Made by a program: the position numbers and the translations under genes. A model generated the notes under the pieces. The model worked only from the letters and a program-made list of their open reading frames with translations, made no database searches and was not told where the DNA came from. 64,000 nt of DNA from Methyloligella sp. (lineage in GTDB: Bacteria > Pseudomonadota > Alphaproteobacteria > Rhizobiales > HXMU1428-3), in contig BQJJ01000006.1 of assembly GCA_021604645.1 (NCBI GenBank), forward strand, positions 141,642-205,641, given 5' to 3'. Positions 52,689-60,634 of this stretch are shown here, in pieces (positions within the stretch are counted from its first letter, which is position 1; every line of letters starts with the position of its first letter).

Positions 52689-53906
52689 ATGGATCACGAA
52701 CTACAATTAATTGAGTTAACAACTGTCTTTTTAACAGCGCTTGCTTCTGGACTGTTGATGATCAGACTCAAACAACCACCTCTTGTTGGTTATATACTTA
52801 CTGGAATAATTCTGGGACCTTCCGCCTTTGGGTTAATTGAAAATCGAGAGGCTATTCGCTTCCTAGCAGAGCTCGGGGCGATAATGTTAATGTTTGTAAT
52901 CGGCATAGAACTTAGCCTTCGTGTTTTTCGAAGAATTTATAAACTCACCATGGTCATTGTCGCAATCCAGGTTTCACTGGGATTGATTATATGTTTTTCT
53001 CTTGGCTGGATTTTTGAATGGACAGATAGCCGCGCAGTGATATTAGGCTTTGCTATTGCATTAAGCAGTACAGCGGTTGGAGTAAATATGCTTGATCAAG
53101 TTGGTGAACTTCATTCAAGTATTGGTCGCTTAACCATTGGTATTTTAATTGCGCAGGATTTGGCAGTTGTTCCTATGTTAGTCATTGTTCAAAGCATAGG
53201 TCAAGGTAACCTTTCAGATCCAATGGCACTTTTGCGTGTTTTTGCCGCAATTCTTTTTCTTGCCGGATTTGTATCATTTATGAGCCAACGAAAAAAACTT
53301 AATCTCCCATTTGAAGTGTTGCTAAACGAAGGCAAAGGAGTAACAGCACTCGCTGCCCTTACTATGTGTTTTCTTTTCGCAACCATTACAGGTTTTATTG
53401 GGATTACATCAGCTTTTGGTGCTTTTATTGCGGGATTGTTCATTGGTAACACACAGCAAAGAAATGCATTTTTGCAATCGACTTTACCTATTCGAGATAT
53501 ATTATTAATGATCTTCTTTCTTTCAATCGGACTCTTAATTGATTTGAAATTTGTCTCAGAACATCTTTTGGAGTTATCGCTTTTAGCGTTTCTCATATTA
53601 ATTCTAAAAACACTAGGTAATTTATTTATTCTACATTCAGTTGGTCAACCTTGGATCCGTTCAGTACGTGTTGCAACGATCCTTCCACAAATTGGAGAAT
53701 TTTCATTTATTCTTGGAGCAACAGGCTTTGCAGCTGGGGCCCTTAATCTTGAGGGCTATAAGCTTTTAGTGGCCTTGATTGCCATGACTTTAATTGCAAG
53801 CCCCATTTGGCTTGCAAGTGCACGAAAAGTTTCGAACGCTCGCTGGATCTTGCAGATGGCTAATATAATTTCTTACCCATTCAAATTTATAAAATTAAAA
53901 CAATGA
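52689..53906 (+). CDS. Kef-type cation:proton antiporter (CPA2), no regulatory domain
   Basis: A 405-residue inner-membrane antiporter with ~12 helices. KQPPLVGYILTGIILGPSAFGLI, AELGAIMLMFVIGIELSLRVFRR, IALSSTAVGVNMLDQVGELHSSIGRLTIGILIAQDLAVVPML (with the ion-site Asp) and ITSAFGAFIAGLFIGN are typical of KefB/KefC. The C-terminal RCK/TrkA-N domain of Kef (~200 residues) is absent, so it lacks the usual glutathione/NAD gating. It is divergent from rimB and upstream of mscS and corA genes in the same direction. Potassium or sodium is the likely ion. Confidence 0.9.
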   Translation: MDHELQLIELTTVFLTALASGLLMIRLKQPPLVGYILTGIILGPSAFGLIENREAIRFLAELGAIMLMFVIGIELSLRVFRRIYKLTMVIVAIQVSLGLIICFSLGWIFEWTDSRAVILGFAIALSSTAVGVNMLDQVGELHSSIGRLTIGILIAQDLAVVPMLVIVQSIGQGNLSDPMALLRVFAAILFLAGFVSFMSQRKKLNLPFEVLLNEGKGVTALAALTMCFLFATITGFIGITSAFGAFIAGLFIGNTQQRNAFLQSTLPIRDILLMIFFLSIGLLIDLKFVSEHLLELSLLAFLILILKTLGNLFILHSVGQPWIRSVRVATILPQIGEFSFILGATGFAAGALNLEGYKLLVALIAMTLIASPIWLASARKVSNARWILQMANIISYPFKFIKLKQ

Positions 53907-54114
53907 GAAATAAGAAAGTTTCAGCATCTAGAATGGCCTTGAAGAAGGCGGATCTGCAGTAAGTTTATGCAGTTTAAACAACCGTTTATTTCAAACGTAT
54001 GATTGCGAGGATTAACAAGTATTGTTTAGCTAAATGGAATTCAACAAGTGCATAATCCGTCTGGAATTATGCAAGAATCATATTAGTCTCTATTTTTAAA
54101 GGAAGTCCAGTTTG

Positions 54115-56487
54115 ATGTTTTTATTGGAGAAGAAGAAAGGTAGTTGTACCAAGATAATTTTAGGATTTTTTGTTTTTCTGTCATTTGCTATTCTGGCAAC
54201 TTCCCAGAGTTTTTCCCAAAATTTTTTTGATGAGGCTGAGCGGAACATCAAAGATTTCACATTCAAAGTAAAGGCTTTTGAAGATCAAATTTCGAAAGGA
54301 TTTATTGGTGAAGAAAAATTACAAAATATTCAAATTTCTGCTAACCAGCTTGTTGATAAAATCACTATTTACAGAGAAAACCTTAAACCTAAACTTAGTG
54401 ATATAAAATCTCAAATAGAGCGTTTAGGGCCAGCTCCCCTGAAAGATCAGCCATCTGAAGCCAGTGCACTTATTAAAGAACGAGAGGGCTTGACCAAAAA
54501 CTTTGGATTATATGACGCCTTTGATAAGAAGGCTGTTCTACTACAAACAAGGATGGAACAACTTCTCAGAGATATAAATAAACTGCGCCGAGAAAAATTC
54601 ACCAGGCAAATTTTTAGGCAATATGAGAAGCCTTTGAGCTTTAGTTTGTTCTCACAAATTCGTAATGATACCCAGCAAGGTATAGACCGCGTTCAGAAAA
54701 TATTAGACACTGTACAATTAGATAAATTCACCACATGGCCAGTATTTGTATTTTTTGCACTTATTCTATTAATAAGCATAATTTTATACGTTATTTCAAA
54801 GCGTATTGTTGATCAACTTCGAACACCTCCAAAAGAAACTGATGAGTTAGCTTTTTTACAACGTGCAACATCAGCAACATTCGTGACACTAGCTAGAGCT
54901 GCCCCACCCATCTTTCTTAGTGTTTTCTTATATTTTGGATTTTCTTATTTAGACTTATTTAATGAACCTATAGAAAATTTAGCGAAGACAATTCTATATT
55001 CTCTAATAATATATTTCACCATATCAGCCATGGTGAAGACACTATTAGCTCCTAACCGAGCAGAATGGCGGCTTTTTTCTCTTTCTGATACTGCAGCTAA
55101 TATCTTACCTCGTTTAATTCAAGCGATTACACTTGTTTTCTGTCTGGATTTAATCTGGTCAAGGGTTAATGAAATAATCGACGCCCCCTTATCTTTGAAT
55201 ACTGGTCAAAATTTTATAGCAAGCATTAGTTTTGCAGCACTTTTGATCGTTATATCGATGATCAGATTACAAACCGAAGAGAAGATGATTGCAAATTCAT
55301 CACGTTTGTGGCCCGTATGGTTAAAAATACCTCTCTGGTTAAGTGCCATCATAATCATTGTTTCCGCATCTAACGGATATATATCACTAGCAAAGTTTCT
55401 TGCTTCGCAAATCATTATAACAAGCGCAGTTTTAGTGATGGCGTTCTTAGTACATGTGGCCATAAGCGAATTATCTTCAGACCTTAAAAACGATAAAACA
55501 CTTTTTGGAACGTGGATAAAAAATACTCTTGTCCAGGAGGAAACTGCTAGGCATCACTTAGCTGTATTGTTCAATGTGTTTTGTAATTTACTGCTTCTGT
55601 TTTTTATCATTCCATTGATATTATTACAGTGGGGTTTTTCAGTAAATGACATGCAAAACGGGCTTAGCCTCGTATTTTTTGGGCTTGATGTTGGTAATTT
55701 TCGATTTTCAATGATAAGTATTATCATAGCGATTGGCTTGTTCATCCTCGGACTAGTTTTGACACGTCTTTTCCAAGGATGGCTTGATGGTGGGCCATTT
55801 GAATTGACCAAATATCAAAATGGTGTTGGAGCATCAATACGTGCCGTTGTAGGCTATGCTGGATTTATATTATCAGCGCTATTAGCTATCTCTTATGCAG
55901 GTTTAGATTTTACTAACATAGCAATCGTAGCTGGAGCACTCTCAGTTGGTATTGGTTTTGGTCTACAGAGCATCGTAAATAATTTCGTCTCTGGGCTTAT
56001 TTTGTTAATTGAAAGACCTGTCAAAGTGGGGGATTGGGTTATTGTTGGCGATCAACAGGGGTATGTCCGTCGTATAAGTGTTCGGGCAACTGAAGTTGAG
56101 ACTTTTGACCGATCCAGCGTTATTATTCCAAATTCACAATTGATAACCAGTACGGTTACTAACTGGACACATGGCAACTCTGTTGGGCGCGTGACGGTTA
56201 AAGTAGGTGTGGCTTATTCATCGAATGCTAAAAATGTGTATGATCTACTTATGAAAATAGGTCAAAACCACCCAAAAAGATTGAGTTTTCCTGAAGTGAA
56301 AGTTGTTTTTGAAGATTTTGGTACGAGCTCGTTGGATTTTTGTTTATATGTTTTTATTGCAGATATACGTGACGTCATGAATGTTCAAACCGAGTTGCGT
56401 ATGGCCATTTTTGAAAAGTTTCAGGAAGAAAAAATTGAAATTCCATTTCCACAAAGAGACATTAATATTAAAGACCTGGAAGCATAA
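54115..56487 (+). CDS. MscS-type mechanosensitive channel with N-terminal DUF3772 region
   Basis: A ~790-residue membrane protein. After a signal sequence comes a periplasmic helical domain (~30-200, DUF3772-like). About ten membrane helices follow (~200-620). The C-terminal MscS core has GFGLQSIVNNFVSGLILLIERPVKVGDWVIVGDQQGYVRRISVRATEVETFDRSSVIIPNS. It opens under membrane tension to release solutes. The start is ATG 54115 (AAGGAAG upstream). It is followed 2 nt later by the corA-type gene, so they share a transcript. Confidence 0.92.
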   Translation: MFLLEKKKGSCTKIILGFFVFLSFAILATSQSFSQNFFDEAERNIKDFTFKVKAFEDQISKGFIGEEKLQNIQISANQLVDKITIYRENLKPKLSDIKSQIERLGPAPLKDQPSEASALIKEREGLTKNFGLYDAFDKKAVLLQTRMEQLLRDINKLRREKFTRQIFRQYEKPLSFSLFSQIRNDTQQGIDRVQKILDTVQLDKFTTWPVFVFFALILLISIILYVISKRIVDQLRTPPKETDELAFLQRATSATFVTLARAAPPIFLSVFLYFGFSYLDLFNEPIENLAKTILYSLIIYFTISAMVKTLLAPNRAEWRLFSLSDTAANILPRLIQAITLVFCLDLIWSRVNEIIDAPLSLNTGQNFIASISFAALLIVISMIRLQTEEKMIANSSRLWPVWLKIPLWLSAIIIIVSASNGYISLAKFLASQIIITSAVLVMAFLVHVAISELSSDLKNDKTLFGTWIKNTLVQEETARHHLAVLFNVFCNLLLLFFIIPLILLQWGFSVNDMQNGLSLVFFGLDVGNFRFSMISIIIAIGLFILGLVLTRLFQGWLDGGPFELTKYQNGVGASIRAVVGYAGFILSALLAISYAGLDFTNIAIVAGALSVGIGFGLQSIVNNFVSGLILLIERPVKVGDWVIVGDQQGYVRRISVRATEVETFDRSSVIIPNSQLITSTVTNWTHGNSVGRVTVKVGVAYSSNAKNVYDLLMKIGQNHPKRLSFPEVKVVFEDFGTSSLDFCLYVFIADIRDVMNVQTELRMAIFEKFQEEKIEIPFPQRDINIKDLEA

Positions 56488-56489
56488 AA

Positions 56490-57461
56490 ATGAGTGAACA
56501 TATTTTACTTTCATACCGCTTTGATGGAAAAGGTGGTGGTCAAGTGCTAACCGGTAATGATGTCTCTGAGCAGGTTAGAGATGATCATCTCGCATGGGTG
56601 CATCTTGATGCAGATCATCCGGATACAAGAGCCTGGCTTGAAAAAGAAATAGCTTACCTTGATCACTTCATTGTTGAAGCATTATTGGCAGAAGAAACCC
56701 GCCCGCGTATGACACAAATTGAAGATGGCATTTTACTTATTTTGCGCGGCGTCAATCTCAATGAAAATTCTGATCCGGAAGATATGGTCTCAATCCGATT
56801 ATGGGTTGATAAACATCGTATTATCAGTGTGAGAAGACGTAAACTAAAAGCTGTTTTGGATATTGAAACAAAGTTAAAAATGGGAAAAGGTCCAAAAGTT
56901 GCGGGGGAATTTGTCTGCATGTTAGTATCGAGGATGTTTGTGCGCATGGAACCTGTTCTGACTGCATTGGATGTTAAAACGGATGATATTGAAGAAAAGA
57001 TTTTAGAGATGGCAGATATATCTCTGAGAGAGTCTATCATAGACGTTCGTAAGCAGGCCATTATGTTTAGACGGTATATGGCACCGCAAAGGGACGCAAT
57101 CAGACTTCTTCTTATGGTTGATTTAGAGTGGTTAGACGAAAAACATAAACGTCATTTACAAGAAAACTATAATCATATTACCCGTTATGTGGAAGACTTG
57201 GATGCAATTCGAGAGCGCGCTCAGATTGTGAAAGATGAGCTGGCAAATATTTTTGCAGATAAATTAAATAAAAATATGTATGTCCTCTCAGTTATTGCAG
57301 CCATATTTTTACCCCTTGGCTTTTTAACAGGACTACTCGGTATTAATGTTGGGGGAATACCGGGGGCAGAAAACAGTTTTGCTTTTCTCATCTTTTGCGG
57401 CATTTTAATTGCTATCGTTGTGATGCAGGTTTGGATTTTTAAAAAACTTAAATGGTTTTAA
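56490..57461 (+). CDS. CorA-family metal transporter, ZntB-like
   Basis: A 323-residue CorA/ZntB-type pentameric transporter. It has a cytoplasmic domain (~1-255), then two C-terminal helices (MYVLSVIAAIFLPLGFLTGLLGINVGGIPG and FAFLIFCGILIAIVVMQVWIF). The pore motif reads GINVGG, as in ZntB-like members rather than the GMN of CorA Mg transporters. Such proteins move Zn2+ or other divalent ions. It begins two nt after the mscS-type gene. It completes a three-transporter set with the Kef-type antiporter. Confidence 0.9.
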   Translation: MSEHILLSYRFDGKGGGQVLTGNDVSEQVRDDHLAWVHLDADHPDTRAWLEKEIAYLDHFIVEALLAEETRPRMTQIEDGILLILRGVNLNENSDPEDMVSIRLWVDKHRIISVRRRKLKAVLDIETKLKMGKGPKVAGEFVCMLVSRMFVRMEPVLTALDVKTDDIEEKILEMADISLRESIIDVRKQAIMFRRYMAPQRDAIRLLLMVDLEWLDEKHKRHLQENYNHITRYVEDLDAIRERAQIVKDELANIFADKLNKNMYVLSVIAAIFLPLGFLTGLLGINVGGIPGAENSFAFLIFCGILIAIVVMQVWIFKKLKWF

Positions 57462-57480
57462 GTCTACTCCTCCCTAAATT

Positions 57481-57576
57481 TCAGATGCCTACTTTTTCTG
57501 CAGTTTCTAAGGCATCATCAATCTCTACGTCTAGATATCTTACAGTGCTTTCAATTTTGGTATCGTCAATAGAATT
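57481..57576 (-). pseudogene. tyrosine integrase remnant (last ~30 codons)
   Basis: Read leftwards, the frame ends at TGA (57481-57483). It encodes IDDTKIESTVRYLDVEIDDALETAEKVGI, quoted here in two parts: IDDTKIESTVRYL and DVEIDDALETAEKVGI. This matches the C-terminal end of many alphaproteobacterial site-specific integrases, where the active-site Tyr is in STVRYLG. An in-frame stop lies just upstream, and no integrase body is present. It marks an old boundary of a mobile element. Confidence 0.7.
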
Positions 57577-57855
57577 TTAAAATAATAATTGCTCATACTC
57601 TTTTACATTTTGAGGCATGAAGTATTTTGCTATAAAAAATCAGATTTGAAAAAACGACTGCTTTACAAGAGGATGCTGGTATCAAAAATGATAGGAAAAA
57701 CAGTCGAATGTTGATCCTTTACAGACTTTAGCAAGGCTAGATCAATATCCGATTTTACGAATTCGGCACTATTCTTAGTGTGACCTGCTCCCCTTGTTAG
57801 GTCCACCCGTCTGGAAAATTTTCAAGTTTTAGAGGCACGGTGGCTGATTATCAAA
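57577..57855. other. intergenic remainder at a mobile-element boundary
   Basis: About 280 nt between the integrase remnant and tcmP. A 47-codon frame on the minus strand (GTG near 57810 to TAA near 57670) was seen but not recognised. Around 57781 is a GACCTGCTCCCC...TTAGGTCCA stretch that looks like debris of an insertion-sequence end; this is only a suspicion. Confidence 0.3.
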
Positions 57856-59103
57856 TCAATTTTCTTTAGGAAACATTGAGAACCAACTTCTTTGGCTCTT
57901 TAGCTTCAGCGTATCGGTTGTTGTGATAGTTTTAGAGCTACGGCGCTCACCCCCATTTTCAGTGATAACTTCAATATCCTCATTTTCAATAAGAACTTCA
58001 TGTATATCTTTACTGTGAGCTGGTGTTTCGCTGTAAGCCACTTTGCAAAAGTCATTCATTCCAATTGTATCTCCGAATTCTGAGATCAGGCGGGGGATAT
58101 CTTCATGCAAAGCGTTAATCGTCTGCATTCTTGAGCCATCATCAAATTTATATAGAAATGAATTTTCGTCCTCGGGATTAAAAGACAGCATTTTTAAACC
58201 AGAAGAGCCAAAATGAGCTTGCGCCGAGCTATTTGCATGCAGAATATTATTATAGACCTGTCTTGCTCTATAAGAATTGGCAAAATGCATAAGCCAGTAG
58301 CCCCATCCATTCGGGTTATGAATTGAAAACGGACTAACATAAGGGGCACTACTTTTGAGGTTTTCAAAGATGAGCTTTTCGACAAAACCGAGCCACTGAG
58401 GTTTGTTTATTAAATGATTACCATCTTCTATGTGGGCAAAAATTTCGTTTTCTATTTCTTTGTCCAACGGGACGCGATTCTTTTCCCGGTTTTCAGAAAG
58501 ATAAGTTTTAATAGTTGAGATCGGAAAGTTTAAGAATATCTCCGCCGATCTCCAGGATTGTATAATGTCTCTGATAAGTGCAGGGTTAACATGTGAGTAC
58601 CCGCACTGATCTAGATTGAAGAGAACGTTTTTACACCTGGCAGATAATATCTTCTTTTTGATAATGGGATATTGTTCATCAAATTTGGAGTTTGAAAATT
58701 CGATTTTAAAATTCAGCTTGGAGGTGTTTTCTTTTGCTTGAATTTGAAAAGGGAGCACATTTTTTTTGAGTTCTTCTATGGCCTCTTGATCAAGGTCATT
58801 AAAGAACAGAAGGCAGTCTATTTGTATCAAGCGCATGCCCTGATTTGCTCGATCAATATTGATCTCTTCTAAAGTTTTATTGAGCACATCAAGAAAGATT
58901 AAAGGAGAGCCCATTTTGCCGCACTTATAACGACCTGCTCCACAAAATCCATCGACGACAATCAGGTTAAACTTTTCTTGCTGAGGAAGTTGGCAACGCG
59001 TTAGTAGATATTGTTGAAAATATTCGCTTAGGATTGTGTGCTTTTTCTGGGTATGTGCATCTAATGTGGCACCTACTACCCAAGGATATGTTTTTTTGAC
59101 CAC
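57856..59103 (-). CDS. tcmP: three-Cys-motif partner protein TcmP
   Basis: A 415-residue protein of the TcmP family, defined by always being encoded beside a three-Cys-motif (Gp37/Gp68, DUF5131) protein, as here. The N-terminal half looks like a Rossmann methyltransferase fold: IVVDGFCGAGRYKCGKMGSPLIFLDVL (from Asp51) resembles a SAM-binding loop, with NVLFNLDQCGYSHVN at the position of motif IV. The C-terminal half is not recognised. It follows DUF5131 by five nt, so they are co-translated. Biochemical function is not established; nucleic-acid modification is the leading inference. Confidence 0.87.
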   Translation of the reverse strand: MVKKTYPWVVGATLDAHTQKKHTILSEYFQQYLLTRCQLPQQEKFNLIVVDGFCGAGRYKCGKMGSPLIFLDVLNKTLEEINIDRANQGMRLIQIDCLLFFNDLDQEAIEELKKNVLPFQIQAKENTSKLNFKIEFSNSKFDEQYPIIKKKILSARCKNVLFNLDQCGYSHVNPALIRDIIQSWRSAEIFLNFPISTIKTYLSENREKNRVPLDKEIENEIFAHIEDGNHLINKPQWLGFVEKLIFENLKSSAPYVSPFSIHNPNGWGYWLMHFANSYRARQVYNNILHANSSAQAHFGSSGLKMLSFNPEDENSFLYKFDDGSRMQTINALHEDIPRLISEFGDTIGMNDFCKVAYSETPAHSKDIHEVLIENEDIEVITENGGERRSSKTITTTDTLKLKSQRSWFSMFPKEN

Positions 59104-59108
59104 TTTGA

Positions 59109-59891
59109 CTATGCTCGCACTTCATGAAAGTCAGGCATTTCGTCCCAAGTCCTGCCCCGGTATTGACGGCCATTCGCTTTTTTGGAGCGTTTCTGATTAT
59201 CTTTTCCCCATGCGCCCCACTGTTTAAAAAAGAAAGCTGTTCCAAAAGCATGGCACTGGTCATGAATTTCGTCGATCCATTCTTCTTTGATGGGTCTGGC
59301 ACCATGACCACTTTCACCACCAACAATCGCCCAGTGAATGTCAGTAAGATCGACGTTTCCAACAGCGCCAATAAGCGGTTCAAAAGATATGAAACGTATG
59401 TGTGCCGGCGTTTCTCTTAAACGATCTATGCGGTCAAGCACATCAGCATTCTCAACGCTTGTCCCGAGCCAAACATTTGGTAAGATCCTGTCAGTAAATT
59501 TAGAAACGATTTCCATCATTCTGTTGGGTCTTTTTGTCAGGATTTGATAGTTGTGCCTGGGGGTTTCTTGCATGACTGTCCAAACAGAGCGAATAAAAGC
59601 TTCGCTGACATCCTCATGAAATAAGTCACTCATTGAATTGACAAAAATTTTGCGTGGTTTTTTCCATTTATAAGGAATGACAAGAGAAGCGCTGTCTTCC
59701 TTAACTTTGCCTTTCCAGACAGCACGTTTTCCGCTTTTACGCGTCAGTCCTTTGTATTTTTCAACATTCATTGCTTCCAAGCGTTTGGCCATTTGCATAG
59801 CATAACAATTTGTACAGCCAGCACTGACAATTGAGCAACCGGCGACAGGATTCCATGTTGCATCGGTCCATTCAATTTGTGTTTCGGCCAT
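59109..59891 (-). CDS. DUF5131 / phage Gp37-Gp68 three-Cys-motif protein
   Basis: A 260-residue protein of the phage Gp37/Gp68 family (DUF5131). It has TQIEWTDATWNPVAGC at the start, three cysteines at 19, 26 and 29 (GC...GCTNCYA) that fit a 4Fe-4S radical-SAM-like site, then KKPRKIFVNSMSDLFHEDV, YQILTKRPNRM, PNVWLGTSVENAD, RFISFEPLIG and WAIVGGESGHGARP. Family members occur in phages, plasmids and genomic islands. Presumed nucleic-acid or peptide modification enzyme; no proven reaction. First of a two-gene set with tcmP. Confidence 0.9.
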   Translation of the reverse strand: MAETQIEWTDATWNPVAGCSIVSAGCTNCYAMQMAKRLEAMNVEKYKGLTRKSGKRAVWKGKVKEDSASLVIPYKWKKPRKIFVNSMSDLFHEDVSEAFIRSVWTVMQETPRHNYQILTKRPNRMMEIVSKFTDRILPNVWLGTSVENADVLDRIDRLRETPAHIRFISFEPLIGAVGNVDLTDIHWAIVGGESGHGARPIKEEWIDEIHDQCHAFGTAFFFKQWGAWGKDNQKRSKKANGRQYRGRTWDEMPDFHEVRA

Positions 59892-59973
59892 TTATAAAAT
59901 TCCTTGAAGCTATTGATGAAAAATCTATAACAGATATTCGTTTGACTTTCTTAATAAGTTTTAAAAAATGGCG

Positions 59974-60432
59974 TTAGCCATTTGAAGCATGTTTTTGCAA
60001 TCTTCCAAATATCCAGAATTTTAGTTTGGTGAACCAAGGAAGGTTATTCCAAAAGCTAATATTTGCTTTCATCATATTGATATGTAAATCTAAAGTCGGA
60101 TCAGCAATAGAGCCACCCGCTTCAACAATTTTATCACGCAACTTGAATAAAGTTTCACTGTCACGCCCAAAGTGAGACATCTCAAAGAAAACAGCAATAG
60201 GCTCTTTTTCAGAATGGGACTTGAGAAAAGTAATCATGTTATCAAATGAGGGACGCTGAAAAGAATTCCCTGAAACTCCAACATCAACAAAGGTCGCGAC
60301 AACTTCATATTTGCCCTTCATTAGTCGATGTTGAATATGCTCAGAAACTGGCAGGGAATCATTATTGTGATCTTGAAGATGACTGGCTATACGCTGATAA
60401 ATTATAGCTTTTCTTTTCTTATCCTCACTCAT
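59974..60432 (-). CDS. resolvase-fold protein with altered serine-recombinase active site
   Basis: A 152-residue protein with the serine-recombinase N-terminal fold: AIIYQRIASHLQ, VATFVDVGVSGNSFQRPSFDNMITFLK, PIAVFFEMSHFGRDSETLFKLRDKIVEAGG. Aligned to the usual Y-x-R-V-S-T-x-x-Q, the catalytic Ser position is Ala16 (with Ser17 next to it), and the D-R-x-x-R motif reads S-H-F-G-R, so two more key residues differ. There is no C-terminal DNA-binding domain. It is probably not an active recombinase and may act as a regulator or be decaying. It lies upstream of DUF5131-tcmP in the same direction. The start is ATG 60432. Confidence 0.72.
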   Translation of the reverse strand: MSEDKKRKAIIYQRIASHLQDHNNDSLPVSEHIQHRLMKGKYEVVATFVDVGVSGNSFQRPSFDNMITFLKSHSEKEPIAVFFEMSHFGRDSETLFKLRDKIVEAGGSIADPTLDLHINMMKANISFWNNLPWFTKLKFWIFGRLQKHASNG

Positions 60433-60634
60433 TATCAATACCTTTTAAAAGTTAATTATGAAAATAGTCTCCAAAGTGTTTGTTGAGTCTATCAAAACTT
60501 CAGGAATCTTGTAAAGAACAAAATGCGAACAGGTTGAAGGTTGTTTACGCTGATTTTCAAAGCAGCCCATCACAAAATCGGTGCGGCAGTTAAAAACTGT
60601 CGCACCGAAAATTTTAAGCTTTATGGAAATATAC

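Noticed and set aside
57670..57810. 47-codon minus-strand frame between tcmP and the integrase remnant
   Set aside because: Short, GTG start without clear ribosome binding site, no recognised similarity; kept only as a note in the boundary region.
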